Source of the DNA: Pseudomonas putida
GTDB taxonomy: Bacteria > Pseudomonadota > Gammaproteobacteria > Pseudomonadales > Pseudomonadaceae
NCBI RefSeq assembly: GCF_028682175.1
Contig: NZ_JANHKS010000004.1
Location: 124,001 to 188,000, forward strand
DNA length: 64,000 bases
Direction: 5' to 3'
The stretch's first letter is position 1; each line of letters begins with the position of its first letter. The position numbers and the translations under genes are program-made. The notes beneath the pieces were generated by a model that saw nothing but the letters and a program-made list of their open reading frames with translations, was not told where the DNA came from and made no database searches. Positions 9,295 to 19,322 of the stretch are shown here, in pieces.

Positions 9295-10161
9295 GTGGAG
9301 CTTCGACATTTGCGTTATTTCCGGGTCCTCGCCCAGACCCTGAACTTCACCCGCGCCGCCGAGCAACTGAACATCGCCCAGCCGCCGCTGAGCCGTCAGA
9401 TCCAGCAACTGGAGGATGAACTGGGCGTCGCGCTGATCGAGCGCACCCGACCGTTACGGTTGACTGAGGCAGGACGGTTCTTTCACGAGCATTCAAGCCA
9501 GTTGCTCGAACAACTGGCACGCATCGGCGATGACACCCAACGTGTCGCGGCTGGGGAAAAGCGCTGGCTGGGGATCGGCTTTGCGCCGTCGACGCTGTAT
9601 GGCGCCCTGCCCGAGCTGATCCGTCGGCTGCGCAATCTGGGGGATGTGGAGCTGGGGCTGTCGGAGCTGATAACCCTGCAACAGCTTGAAGCGCTGAAAA
9701 GCGGGCGGATCGATGTCGGTTTCGGCCGAATCGTGTTTGACGACCCGGCCATCACCCAGGAAATCCTGCGCGAGGATCCACTGGTCGCGGCGCTCCCTGC
9801 CGGGCACCCGCTACTCGGTGGGCCTGTGACCCTGGCGCAACTGGCCGCCGAGCCCTTCGTGCTGTATCCGGGCAGCCCGCGCCCCAGCTACGCCGACCAT
9901 GTGCTGGGCATCTTTGCCGCCCAAGGTTTGCGCATCCGCGTGGCGCAAACCGTCAACGAACTGCAGACCGCCATTGGCCTGGTGGCCGCCGGCATCGGTA
10001 TCACCCTGGTGCCCGCCTCGGTCCAGCGGCTGCACCGCGACGACATCGGCTACACCCGGCTGCTCGACAGCAGCGCCACCTCGCCGATTGTCGTGAGCTA
10101 CCGTGCCGGGGACGTGTCGCCGGTGCTCAGGCAGTGCCTGGACCTGCTGGACAGGAAATAG
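9295..10161 (+). CDS. catR: LysR-family activator of catBCA
   Basis: A 288-residue LysR regulator. The N-terminal winged helix-turn-helix reads FTRAAEQLNIAQPPLSRQIQ near residues 18-37, and a periplasmic-binding-protein-like effector domain follows. The start is GTG at 9295 preceded by CCTTGGAGG. CatR responds to cis,cis-muconate and activates catBC(A) while repressing itself. The divergent position next to catB and the match to the CatR/BenM subfamily (ELRHLRYFRVLAQTLNFTRA) support the name. Confidence 0.92.
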   Translation: MELRHLRYFRVLAQTLNFTRAAEQLNIAQPPLSRQIQQLEDELGVALIERTRPLRLTEAGRFFHEHSSQLLEQLARIGDDTQRVAAGEKRWLGIGFAPSTLYGALPELIRRLRNLGDVELGLSELITLQQLEALKSGRIDVGFGRIVFDDPAITQEILREDPLVAALPAGHPLLGGPVTLAQLAAEPFVLYPGSPRPSYADHVLGIFAAQGLRIRVAQTVNELQTAIGLVAAGIGITLVPASVQRLHRDDIGYTRLLDSSATSPIVVSYRAGDVSPVLRQCLDLLDRK

Positions 10162-10180
10162 ACCGAGCGTCTGGAACGCT

Positions 10181-10996
<816 letters not shown>

Positions 10997-11872
10997 TCAA
11001 CCCAGGAATAGCGGTTCGGGGCAACCGGCCACGCCGACTTGCACACTGAAGACGCATCCCGACAGCGGCCAGGCGGCCAGCTCCTCGGCGCTGCGGTTCT
11101 CCCTGGAGCTGGTGATGTACAGGGTGCGCAGCCCCGGTCCGCCGAAGGCGACCATGGTCGGCCAGCGCGTGGGCACGCGGATCTCGTCCAGCTGCGTACC
11201 GTCCGGAGCCAGGCGCAGGATGCGGCCGCCGTCGAACTGAGCGCTCCAGTAGCAGCCCTCGCTGTCGAATGCGCCGCCGTCGGGCCGCCCGCCGCTGCCG
11301 CGTTCGAAGTGGCGCACCAGTTGCCGAGGTCCGGGCTGGCCGTTGGCATCCAGCGGGTAGCGGTAGAGCACGTGGTTGGGTGTGTCGCTGTGATAGGCCC
11401 AGGCGCGGTCGGGGCTGAAGGCCAGGCCGTTGGACACCATCACGTCGTCGGCCATGACCTGTGCCTTCAAGTGTTCATCGACGCGCATCAGCACGCCGCC
11501 GTTGCGATCCCGTGGCTGCCAGATGGTGCCCGCCCAGAACCGCCCCCAAGGGTCGACCCGGCCATCGTTGAAGCGGCTGTTCTCCACGCCACCCGGGTTG
11601 TCGGCGAGCTTTTTGCCCAGCACGCCTTGTTCGTCGAGCAGGTAGATGCCGCTACGCAGGGCGACGATGAAGCCGCCGCCACGGCGCAGGCCGTAGCAGC
11701 CCAGGTCTTCGGGCAAGGTGAGGCTGGTCACCGCGCCGGTCGCAGGATCGAGGCGATGTAACTGCCGGCCCAGGATATCGGTCCAGTACAGCGCCTGTTC
11801 GCGCACGGACCACACCGGGCATTCGCCCAGTTCGCTGGTGCGCGTGACCACGCAATTGACGGTGTAACTCAT
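10997..11872 (-). CDS. 6-deoxy-6-sulfogluconolactonase (SMP-30/gluconolactonase family)
   Basis: A 291-residue six-bladed propeller of the SMP-30 family. The metal site is visible as the early Glu in ELGECPVW, then NSRFNDGRVDPWGRFWAGT, VSNGLAFSPD and RPDGGAFDSEGCYW. Such proteins open aldonolactones. The start overlaps the mutarotase stop by 4 bases, so the two are coupled. Within the SQ operon it should hydrolyse sulfogluconolactone to 6-deoxy-6-sulfogluconate; the family alone only shows a sugar lactonase. Confidence 0.85.
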   Translation of the reverse strand: MSYTVNCVVTRTSELGECPVWSVREQALYWTDILGRQLHRLDPATGAVTSLTLPEDLGCYGLRRGGGFIVALRSGIYLLDEQGVLGKKLADNPGGVENSRFNDGRVDPWGRFWAGTIWQPRDRNGGVLMRVDEHLKAQVMADDVMVSNGLAFSPDRAWAYHSDTPNHVLYRYPLDANGQPGPRQLVRHFERGSGGRPDGGAFDSEGCYWSAQFDGGRILRLAPDGTQLDEIRVPTRWPTMVAFGGPGLRTLYITSSRENRSAEELAAWPLSGCVFSVQVGVAGCPEPLFLG

Positions 11873-12756
11873 GCTGTTGCTCCTGCTGCAAGCTGCCTGA
11901 CGTTCATGCGCAGGCGGCGTTCGATCTGCTCACCACCTGCGAGCAGGACGATGCCGTTCGCCTCGGGCGACGGCGTGTTGATCGCGTTGTTCAAATGACT
12001 GACCGGCTCCACCGCAATGAAATCCTGTGGCTGGGGTGGTGTGAAGACCACCAGATGGCTCACCCCTGGCCCTGCGTCCATGTGCAATTCCAGGCCCGAT
12101 TGCGGCCAAAAGACACGCGCCTGCCCTCCCCAGCCCTCGAAGCAATTGTCCAGCCCCACGTAGCCCGCCTCACGCTGCTGCGCGAACTGCCACGGCGGCG
12201 GTATTGCCACGCGCTCGGCGGGCAGTGCCTGCTGGTCGCTGAGCCAGACCGCAGCGGCATCGAATTGCAGCTCGATGCCCGCAAACCTTGGGAAATACGG
12301 GTGCCACCCCAGCCCGGCGGGCATGGTGTGCGCGCTGTCATTGCGCAGGCTCATGACCAGCGACAGGCCCTGTTGGTCCAGGCTCAGCGTTTGCTCCGCC
12401 TGGAATGCGAAAGGCCAATGCTCGTCCGGAGCATGGGTCAGACGCATCACGCAATGCGTCTTCGATAGCTCGACAACCGCCCACGGACGTTGCCAGCCCA
12501 CCCCGTGAATCGAGTGCGGATGATCGCCAAAGTTGCGCGCCAGTTCATGGGCACGACCTTCCACGACCATGCGCCCCCAGGCGATCCGGTTGGAGTACGG
12601 CACCAGCGGATAGCACGCGGTACGGCGCACCGTTGGCGTCTGGTCCCAGGGCCGCAGCAGGTCCGTCTGGCGATGGCGCAGGAAGGCCAGTGCACCGCCA
12701 AGTTCGGGCAGCACGCCGAGGTGCAGATCACCGCTGTCGAGTTCAAGAATGTCCAT
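11869..12756 (-). CDS. Aldose 1-epimerase, probable sulfoquinovose mutarotase
   Basis: A 295-residue galactose-mutarotase-like protein. Conserved pieces are the Arg in YSNRIAWGRM, the His in HSIHGVGWQRPW, the HPYFPRF loop and the late FTPPQPQDFIAVEPV, which contains the catalytic Glu. It interconverts sugar anomers so that alpha-SQ released by the sulfoquinovosidase can be used by the dehydrogenase. It is the fourth gene of the leftward SQ operon, 15 bases after the porin and overlapping the lactonase. Substrate is inferred from context. Confidence 0.83.
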   Translation of the reverse strand: MDILELDSGDLHLGVLPELGGALAFLRHRQTDLLRPWDQTPTVRRTACYPLVPYSNRIAWGRMVVEGRAHELARNFGDHPHSIHGVGWQRPWAVVELSKTHCVMRLTHAPDEHWPFAFQAEQTLSLDQQGLSLVMSLRNDSAHTMPAGLGWHPYFPRFAGIELQFDAAAVWLSDQQALPAERVAIPPPWQFAQQREAGYVGLDNCFEGWGGQARVFWPQSGLELHMDAGPGVSHLVVFTPPQPQDFIAVEPVSHLNNAINTPSPEANGIVLLAGGEQIERRLRMNVRQLAAGATA

Positions 12757-12771
12757 GCATGGCCTTCAATG

Positions 12772-13887
12772 TCAGAATCCCCAGCGAATGCCCACCGTCA
12801 TCGCCCACGGATCGTAACCCTTGGGCACGCTCGGGTAGCTTTCGCTGAGCAGCGCAAAGCCCTGGGTCGAGTCACCGTTGTTGACGATGTGCGAGACGTA
12901 GGTATAGAGCTGGGTGTCGGTGTTGAGTGAGTACAGATACCCGGCGTGTGTCGCCCAGGCGCGCGCGCCCTCAGCTTCGATGCGGTGCGACACCCCGAGC
13001 GTCACATCCCCGGGGCCGAAGGTGATGCGCGCATTGATCATCTGCGCCGAGGCGAACCAGCGGGCGTCGGTGTCGCGGTCCGAATAGATGTAGTTGGCGC
13101 CCCACAATACCTTGCCCAGCCGGTAGGTGCCGGTGATGACGTGGGTGTTCTGGGTGTAGGTTTCGCCGGTGGTCAGCGATGGCATCGAGTCGTGGCGGTT
13201 GAAGCCGTAGCCCAGCCGGGTGTCGCCATCGCGGTAGCGCAGGTTGAAACCGCTGGTGCGGTTCTCCTTGGGCCCGTTTTCAACGTCGGAGTTGCCATAG
13301 GAATAGCCAAGCTCGGTGGAGAAGCCTGCCACCTCAGGCGAGCGATAGCGCACAGTGGTGTCGTAGAAGCCGCCGGTGCCGCTCTTGCCCAGGGTCGTGG
13401 TGTGCTCAAGACTCATGATCGAGGCCATGTTCGACAGGCCGTACAAGGCGACGTCCGAATCGAGGAACACCCAGTAGATGGGCATGTACAGGCTGCCGAC
13501 ATCCACCGAACCGAAGGGCCCGGTCACGCCTGCGCCATAGCCGCGGTTGGTGGAAATCTTGCCTTCGTTGTAGCCGGTGCGCCAGATGTTGCGCAGCACC
13601 AGGCCGCGCTCCCCGAACGCCCGCAGGCCATAGCCTGAGTCGCCCAGCTTGTAGTCGATCTTCAGGCCGATGCGCGAGGCCTGCAGGTTGCCGTCTGACA
13701 CCATGCCGTGTGCAGGATGATCGTCGGTGAACTTGCCGGTCTGCAGCGACAGATCGAGGATGCCGTAGGGGTTGACCTGCCAGTTGCCTTCCTTGAAGAC
13801 CAGCGGTTGGGCCTGGGTGGCCGAGCAAAGCCCGGCAGACAGCGCAAAAGCAGCAAAGCAGTGATTTTTCTTGTTATGCATGTTCAC
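12772..13887 (-). CDS. General porin (Gram-negative porin, OmpC/Omp32-like) of the SQ cluster
   Basis: A 371-residue outer membrane barrel. The signal peptide MNMHNKKNHCFAAFALSAGLCSATQA is followed by FKEGNWQVNPYGILDLSLQTG, a GNporin start, and the protein ends in IRWGF, the C-terminal Phe needed for barrel insertion. The loop-3-like region carries SLEHTTTLGKSGTGGFYDTT. It lies between the sulfoquinovosidase and the mutarotase, so it presumably admits SQ or SQ-glycosides. It is not of the OprB or OprD type that pseudomonads usually use for sugars and acids, which is notable. Confidence 0.8.
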   Translation of the reverse strand: MNMHNKKNHCFAAFALSAGLCSATQAQPLVFKEGNWQVNPYGILDLSLQTGKFTDDHPAHGMVSDGNLQASRIGLKIDYKLGDSGYGLRAFGERGLVLRNIWRTGYNEGKISTNRGYGAGVTGPFGSVDVGSLYMPIYWVFLDSDVALYGLSNMASIMSLEHTTTLGKSGTGGFYDTTVRYRSPEVAGFSTELGYSYGNSDVENGPKENRTSGFNLRYRDGDTRLGYGFNRHDSMPSLTTGETYTQNTHVITGTYRLGKVLWGANYIYSDRDTDARWFASAQMINARITFGPGDVTLGVSHRIEAEGARAWATHAGYLYSLNTDTQLYTYVSHIVNNGDSTQGFALLSESYPSVPKGYDPWAMTVGIRWGF

Positions 13888-13936
13888 TTACTCGGATAAC
13901 GCAGGTGTTGGTGTTTCCTGGGCGCGCACGAACCCG

Positions 13937-13958
13937 GCGCCTTCTCTCTGGAAGGCGC
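13937..13958 (-). terminator. Hairpin between sulfoquinovosidase and porin genes
   Basis: A perfect 8-bp stem GCGCCTTC-N6-GAAGGCGC lies in the 103-base gap of the SQ operon. With no T-run it is more likely a transcript-stability or attenuation structure than a full terminator. Confidence 0.4.
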
Positions 13959-13990
13959 ACAGACACGTGCGCACTGCGGTGGGAATCAAC

Positions 13991-16036
13991 TCATGAGGCG
14001 TTGCGGCCCAGCGCTTCGAAGCGCTCCTGCCAGGCGCTGCCGACGCGGATGAACACCGGCGGCTGGCCCAAAGGCGCAGCGACGCGGACCCGCTGGCCGC
14101 CTTCGAAACGCTCGGCGCTCCACAGGTGTTGCCACTGATCGCCCTGGGGCAGGTACGCCGACCACTCGCGCTGGCCTTCGGCATGCACCGGGGCCACCAG
14201 CAGGTCACGGCCGTACAGGTACTGGTCCTGGATGGCGTAGGTGTCCGGGTCGTTTTCGTAATGCAGGAACAACGGTCGCTGCAACGGCAACCCGGTGGCC
14301 TGCGCTTCCTCGACCAAGGTTTGCAGATACGGCCGCAGCGCGACGTACAGGCGGGTCATGCGGGCGAAATGCGCGTAGGTTTCGTCGTGGTCCCAGAACT
14401 GCAGGTTCTGGTCCGGACGATTGCCCTCATGGGTGCGCATCACCGGGGTGAACGCCGCCATTTCCGCCCAGCGCTGGAACAGCTCGGCGGTGCGGCAATT
14501 GCCATAGAGGCTGGTGTAGCCGCCGATGTCGCTGTGGTGATAGGCATTGCCCAGCAGCCCCGACGACAAGGCGCCGCAAATTACGGTTTGCAAGCCGTCA
14601 TGGCGGCTGAAATCCACCGACTGGTCGCCAGCCCAGAGCAACGGGCAGTGACGCTGCACGCCGCTATAACCGGCGCGCATGAAGAACAGCGCATCGCCCG
14701 TCTTGCCGGCAGCCTCGATGGCACGCGCGTTGACCTCGGCCCAGCGCACCGGCCAGGCGTTGTGTTCCAGCATCGGGTCGGCGTCGCCAGCCAGCTTAAG
14801 GTCGATCGGCAGGTACTCGCCGAAGTCCGCCATCCAGCCGGACAGTCCCTTGTCGAGCATCTCGCGACGCAGGATGCGCTCCTCGAACCACTGCGCCGCC
14901 GCAGGTAGCGTAAAGTCGACCACACCGCAGAGGAACTCGCCGAAGTCCACCAGGTAGGTTCCGCCTTCGACGCGGGTCGCCAGGTATCCTGCTTCCTGTG
15001 CTTCGAGAAACAGCGGGCCGTCGTTGCACAGGTACGGGTTGACGTAGCCCATGAAGCGAATGCCCTGGGCCTGCAGTTTATCGACCCAGGCCGCGTGATC
15101 CGGGTAGCGCTCGGCATTCCACTGCCAGTCCCAGAACAGGCGCTTGCCGAATGAGGTAATGCGCAGGCCTTCCCAGTCCTCGCACCACAGCGCGCTGACC
15201 GCAACGCCTTTTTGCAATGCATCGTCCAGACGCGTCTGGGCGTGCTCAAGTCCGTTTTTCAGGCCCAGGATCGCCCCCTGCATCACCCACTCCGGCAGAC
15301 GCGGTTGTCGCCCGAAATGGCTCGACAGCTGACCCACCAGATCCGGGAAGTCCTGGCCCAGCATGAATTCGAACGCCTCAGGCACGGCCCAGAATTGCAG
15401 CTCATGGAAATCGTCGTGGCGGAAATCGAAATCCGCATAGGCGGTGGTGACCGCATGCAGGCAGTAGCGCTGCGACGAGATGTAGGTCGGCTGCGGGTAG
15501 TTGGTGTGGTAGTAGTCACCGCCCGCGTTGGCTTCGTTGTCGGCCTGCAGGGTCAGCCAGGTGGATTTGTCGCGGCCCACGCCTGGCTCCGAGGTCCACA
15601 GCGGGAAATGCCGGCCGCGCAGGTCGAAATACGACATCTGCTCGCCGCAGCCCCATACGTGCTCATCGACCAGTGCCGGCACCCGTAGCCAGAAGCGGTT
15701 GATCCCGGCATCTACGTTCACAGGCACCAGGCGCAACAGGTTGCCTTGGACTTCGAGGTTCAGGCTGAGCATCACCGGTCCGTCGGCCCAGACCCGGAAA
15801 TCCAGGCGATTGGTCGCGGTGTCCAGCCATGCATGACGCAGGGCAATGCGCTCCTGCACGTAATCGGTGATGGAGAAGTTGCCGCGCTGCATGCTGATGC
15901 TGGCATCGCCATGGCCGATGAAAATCCCAGGGTTGGCCTGGCTGTGACGCAGCAGCACGCGGCCGCCGACCGTCAGTTGAACTTCATCGTCAATCTGTTG
16001 AAAGCCTGCCTGGGCGATAGAATTGAACGCTGTCAT
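13991..16036 (-). CDS. yihQ: Sulfoquinovosidase, GH31 (YihQ type)
   Basis: A 681-residue GH31 glycosidase that releases SQ from sulfoquinovosyl glycerol or sulfolipid glycosides. The nucleophile Asp404 is in GWMADFGEYLP and the acid/base Asp471 is in LLWAGDQSVDF. The sulfonate-recognising Arg and Trp of YihQ are conserved in TSFGKRLFWDW (Arg299, Trp302). THEGNRP and HHSDIGGYTSL further match E. coli YihQ rather than maltases. The ATG at 16034-16036 is used; its A is shared with the upstream TGA stop, so translation is coupled, and a TTG one codon upstream is less likely. No signal peptide is seen, so it acts in the cytoplasm. Confidence 0.93.
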   Translation of the reverse strand: MTAFNSIAQAGFQQIDDEVQLTVGGRVLLRHSQANPGIFIGHGDASISMQRGNFSITDYVQERIALRHAWLDTATNRLDFRVWADGPVMLSLNLEVQGNLLRLVPVNVDAGINRFWLRVPALVDEHVWGCGEQMSYFDLRGRHFPLWTSEPGVGRDKSTWLTLQADNEANAGGDYYHTNYPQPTYISSQRYCLHAVTTAYADFDFRHDDFHELQFWAVPEAFEFMLGQDFPDLVGQLSSHFGRQPRLPEWVMQGAILGLKNGLEHAQTRLDDALQKGVAVSALWCEDWEGLRITSFGKRLFWDWQWNAERYPDHAAWVDKLQAQGIRFMGYVNPYLCNDGPLFLEAQEAGYLATRVEGGTYLVDFGEFLCGVVDFTLPAAAQWFEERILRREMLDKGLSGWMADFGEYLPIDLKLAGDADPMLEHNAWPVRWAEVNARAIEAAGKTGDALFFMRAGYSGVQRHCPLLWAGDQSVDFSRHDGLQTVICGALSSGLLGNAYHHSDIGGYTSLYGNCRTAELFQRWAEMAAFTPVMRTHEGNRPDQNLQFWDHDETYAHFARMTRLYVALRPYLQTLVEEAQATGLPLQRPLFLHYENDPDTYAIQDQYLYGRDLLVAPVHAEGQREWSAYLPQGDQWQHLWSAERFEGGQRVRVAAPLGQPPVFIRVGSAWQERFEALGRNAS

Positions 16037-17793
16037 CAAGAATGTGCCTCGCAGGTTGTCAGAGCGGACTTGTTGGCCAGTTCACGGCGGTTCCAGCGAC
16101 GGCGGCTGACGCTTGCAGCCACCAGTGCCAGAGCCCAGACCGCGGCCATCAGTGGTCCGTACCAAGGGCTTGGGCCGGTGGCGCTGGCCACACCCAGTCC
16201 GGAAAATGTCAGGTAGATCGACACCAGGGCCGCCAGCAGGAAGATGCTGAAGCTGCCGGCGTGGCGCCATGGGGTCAGGTCCATGGTGCGGGTCGCGACC
16301 TGCACCACGTAGGGTTCGGCGCGGGCGAAACGCTTGCGCAGCGCGATCAGGATCAGCATTTCGATGGCGAACATGATGCCCATCACGTGGATGAAGCTGA
16401 TGCCAAAGCGCGTGTCGATCTTCAAGCCCAGCACGAACACCGCGTAGCAGAAGGCATGCAGGCCCAGCACCAGCTTGGCCGGGAATGCGCCGCCACGGGC
16501 ATTGAAGAAACCGAACAGCATGATCGCGATGATCGGCATGTTGAAGAACCCGGTGAAGCGGCGCAGCACCGCATAAATCCCTTCCGGTGCGTACATCAGC
16601 ATCGGCGCGACCACCAGTGACACCAGCGCGGCGATGATGCTGACCCGCTTGCCGAAGCGCACCAGCGCCTGGTCATCGGCCAGCGGGCGCAGGGCCTTGT
16701 AGAAGTCGTAGGTCAAAAGCGTCGCAGTGCCGTTGATGATCGCGTTGAAGTGGCTCATCACGGTGCCGAAGATCACCGCCACGAAGAAGCCCTTCATCCA
16801 CCATGGCATCAGCGCCGAGACCAGCGCCGGATAGGCGAGGTCGGAGTTGGCCAGCGGCTGGTCGCGGAACAGGTGCCAGGCAATGACGCCGGGCATCAGC
16901 ATCGCCAGCGGCACCAGCAGCTTCAGGCAACCGGAGAGCAATACGCCCTTCTGCCCTTCGGCGAGGTTCTTGGCCGCCATGCTCTTCTGCACGATGGCCT
17001 GGTTGGTGCACCAGTAGAACAGGTTGGCAAAGATCATCCCGGTGAACAGCGCACCGAACGGCACCTTGTCCTGGGGACCGCCAATGGCGTTCAGCTTCTC
17101 GGGGGTGTCATGCATGATGGTCTGGGCGCCGGACAGCACGTCGCCGTTGCCCAGGGTCCACAGGCCGATCACCGGAATCAGCACCACGACGACCAGCAAG
17201 CCGACGCCGTTGATGGTGTCCGACACCGCCACCGCGCGCAGGCCGCCCAGCACCGCGTAGGCCGCGCCGATCACACCGGTGCTGACGATCAGCAGCGAGA
17301 TGGTCGCCGGATACGACCAGCCGAGGATGGTCTGCAAATCGAAGATCTGGTTGAAGGTGATCGCCCCCAGGTACAGCGACGCAGGGTTGAGCACCAGGGT
17401 GTAGGTTGCCACCATCAGGCCGCTGACCACGCGCCGGGTGGTCACGTCATAGCGCTTTTCGATGAACTCCGGCAGGGTCGAAAAACCGCCGCGCAGGTAA
17501 CGCGGCAGGAAGAACAGCGCCAGGGCGATGGTCGATACGGCGGCAGTCGCCTCCCAGGCCATGGAGCTCAGGTTGTGCGCGTAGGAGTCGCCGTTGAGGC
17601 CCACCAACTGGTCGATGGACAGGTTGGTAAGCATCATGGAGCCGGCAATAAACCAGCCATTGAGTCCGCCACTGGCCATGAAATAGCCGTGGGCGCCTAC
17701 GTCCTTGGCCTTGCGGGTGAAGGACCAGGAAATGGCAGCGACGAGGCCAGTGAAAAACAGCATGCTGAGGAATGTGAACAGGGACGTAGTCAT
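16036..17793 (-). CDS. Sodium:solute symporter (SSS family), probable SQ or SQ-glycoside importer
   Basis: A 585-residue inner-membrane protein with about 14 hydrophobic helices. SSS landmarks include YFMASGGLNGWFIAGSMMLT near the N-terminus, LPEFIEKRYD and GLRAVAVSDTINGV. Family members couple sodium to sugar uptake (SGLT-like). The ATG at 17791-17793 (MTTSLFTFLSML) follows a GGAGAAC sequence and is preferred over a 13-codon longer frame. It is the first gene of the leftward SQ operon, downstream of the LacI operators, and directly coupled to yihQ. The substrate is inferred. Confidence 0.84.
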   Translation of the reverse strand: MTTSLFTFLSMLFFTGLVAAISWSFTRKAKDVGAHGYFMASGGLNGWFIAGSMMLTNLSIDQLVGLNGDSYAHNLSSMAWEATAAVSTIALALFFLPRYLRGGFSTLPEFIEKRYDVTTRRVVSGLMVATYTLVLNPASLYLGAITFNQIFDLQTILGWSYPATISLLIVSTGVIGAAYAVLGGLRAVAVSDTINGVGLLVVVVLIPVIGLWTLGNGDVLSGAQTIMHDTPEKLNAIGGPQDKVPFGALFTGMIFANLFYWCTNQAIVQKSMAAKNLAEGQKGVLLSGCLKLLVPLAMLMPGVIAWHLFRDQPLANSDLAYPALVSALMPWWMKGFFVAVIFGTVMSHFNAIINGTATLLTYDFYKALRPLADDQALVRFGKRVSIIAALVSLVVAPMLMYAPEGIYAVLRRFTGFFNMPIIAIMLFGFFNARGGAFPAKLVLGLHAFCYAVFVLGLKIDTRFGISFIHVMGIMFAIEMLILIALRKRFARAEPYVVQVATRTMDLTPWRHAGSFSIFLLAALVSIYLTFSGLGVASATGPSPWYGPLMAAVWALALVAASVSRRRWNRRELANKSALTTCEAHS

Positions 17794-17836
17794 TTTTATA
17801 GTTGTTCTCCAACGTGGGTTGGGCAGCAGCACGGCA

Positions 17837-17856
17837 AAATCGCAGCGCTGCTAAAT
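17837..17856. promoter_or_regulatory. Weaker LacI-type operator, SQ operon 1
   Basis: AAATCGCAGCGCTGCTAAAT matches the left half and core of the operator at 17883-17902, with a degenerate right arm. The two centres are 46 bases apart, suggesting cooperative or looped binding upstream of the symporter gene. Confidence 0.6.
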
Positions 17857-17882
17857 CTTGTAGGGCGAGAATAAACCAAGCT

Positions 17883-17902
17883 AAATCGTAGCGCTACGAT
17901 TT
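17883..17902. promoter_or_regulatory. Perfect 20-bp LacI operator, SQ operon 1/lacI spacer
   Basis: AAATCGTAGCGCTACGATTT is a perfect palindrome with the central CG step (AGCGCT) typical of LacI/GalR operators. It lies in the 227-base divergent spacer between the symporter gene and the LacI gene, so it can control both. Related copies are at 17837, 24259 and 24302. Confidence 0.85.
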
Positions 17903-18020
17903 TTCATTCGTTTGCGGCGCATTTTTGTTCGCATTCGAAATTTCGAACATCGCGATGGTCACGATTGACTTGCACGCGGGCTGCTTTCATTCTCTTGAGC
18001 TTTTGCACCTGAGGTAGCAG

Positions 18021-19076
18021 ATGAGCGACTTACCGGCCACCGTGGCCAACCTCAATGCTGGCCGTCGCAAGGGCAATCGCGTGACCATGGATGTGGTCGC
18101 CGAACGGGCCAAGGTGTCGCCCAGCACGGTTTCACTCTTTTTGCGTGACCCTGAAGCGGTGTCCAGCAAGCGCGCCGAGCGCATCCGCCAGGCCATCGAG
18201 GAAACCGGCTACACCGTCAACCGCCTGGCAGGCGCCCTCGCCGCCTCCCACAGTCGGGCCGTGGCGGTCATCGTGCCGTCGATGATAAACGCCTTCTTCT
18301 CCGAAACCCTGCAGGCCATGCAGGACGTTTTCGAAGAGCGCGGCTATCAGTTGCTCATCAGCAACAGCAACTACGACCCCGAACGCGAGCTTGAACTGCT
18401 GCGCGCGCACCTGTCCTGGTCACCGGCGGCGCTGGTTTTGACTGGCAGCCAGCATGAAGCCGCGCGCACCCTGCTGCAGGCCACCGGCATTCCCGTGGCG
18501 CAGATGTGGGAACTGGGCGACGCGCCGTTTCACTTGCAAGTGGGGTTCTTCCACGAGCACGTCGGCGCGGCCTTGGCCGAACACCTCTATGACCTGGGTT
18601 TGCGCCAGTTCACCTACGTCGGCGCCCGCATGCACCTTGACCACCGCGCTCGCAAGCGTGCCGAAGGCTTCACGGCATGGCTGGCGAACAAAGGCTGCGA
18701 GGCCCGGGTGATTGCGTTGCAGGAAGGCACCTCCGATGCGGTGCTGACCCAAGTGTTCGACGAACTGGCGCTGACGGCCAGCGAGCCCCAGGGCCTGTGC
18801 TGCTCCAACGACGTGCTGGCCATTGGCGCATTGTTCGAAGCGCGCCGCCGTGGCATCGATGTGCCGGGCGAGCTTGCGATTGCAGGCTTTGGCGACCTGC
18901 CCCTGAGCAAACTCAGCGCTCCGCGCCTGACCACGGTACGCCCGTATCCAGTGGAAATCGGGCGTACGGTGGCCAGCCGGCTGTTGCACTGGATCGAAAC
19001 CGGCACCCTGCCGGCAGAGCCTGAAACGGTGGATCTGGGGTTCGAGCTGATCGTGCGCGAGAGCACCCGCGCGTAG
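18021..19076 (+). CDS. LacI-family repressor of the sulfoquinovose cluster
   Basis: A 351-residue regulator. The N-terminal helix-turn-helix and hinge read TMDVVAERAKVSPSTVSLFL through RLAGALAASHSRAVAV, and a sugar-binding periplasmic-protein-like domain follows, ending in IAGFGDLPLSKLSAPRLTTV. The ATG at 18021 follows GAGGTAG. It is divergent from SQ operon 1 and convergent with operon 2. Four operator-like palindromes in the two SQ promoter regions make it the likely repressor of both operons, probably relieved by SQ or an intermediate. The effector is inferred. Confidence 0.88.
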   Translation: MSDLPATVANLNAGRRKGNRVTMDVVAERAKVSPSTVSLFLRDPEAVSSKRAERIRQAIEETGYTVNRLAGALAASHSRAVAVIVPSMINAFFSETLQAMQDVFEERGYQLLISNSNYDPERELELLRAHLSWSPAALVLTGSQHEAARTLLQATGIPVAQMWELGDAPFHLQVGFFHEHVGAALAEHLYDLGLRQFTYVGARMHLDHRARKRAEGFTAWLANKGCEARVIALQEGTSDAVLTQVFDELALTASEPQGLCCSNDVLAIGALFEARRRGIDVPGELAIAGFGDLPLSKLSAPRLTTVRPYPVEIGRTVASRLLHWIETGTLPAEPETVDLGFELIVRESTRA

Positions 19077-19085
19077 GCCTCGAGA

Positions 19086-19314
19086 CCGCCCCGCGGGCAA
19101 GCCCGGCTGCTACGGGATCGGAGTATTTATGAGGTCCGGGGGCAATACCAATAACCTGTGGGAGCGGGCTTGCCCGCGAAGGTGGTGGGTCAGTCACCCT
19201 CAATGTGTCAGGTCTGACGCCTTCGCGGGCAAGCCCGCTCCCACAGCTCCGGGTTAGACGAGGGTCACAGATCCGCCGCCAGACCGTAGCAGCACGGCTT
19301 GCCGGCGGGGGCGG
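19086..19314. repeat. REP cluster of two families between the LacI and SLA dehydrogenase genes
   Basis: There are four REP units. Two have the GCTGCTACGG/GTAGCAGC type (about 19087-19116 and 19286-19314). Two have the TGTGGGAGCGGGCTTGCCCGCG type (about 19157-19182 and 19219-19246) in inverted orientation around a short spacer, a REPIN-like pair. They fill the gap between two convergent genes and may also act as transcript ends. Confidence 0.85.
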
Positions 19315-19322
19315 TGGTGGGG

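Noticed and set aside
13991..16036. Annotation as alpha-glucosidase or alpha-xylosidase (GH31)
   Set aside because: The TSFGKRLFWDW sulfonate-binding motif, the WMADFGEYLP and WAGDQ active-site form, and the linked sulfo-ED genes point to a sulfoquinovosidase.
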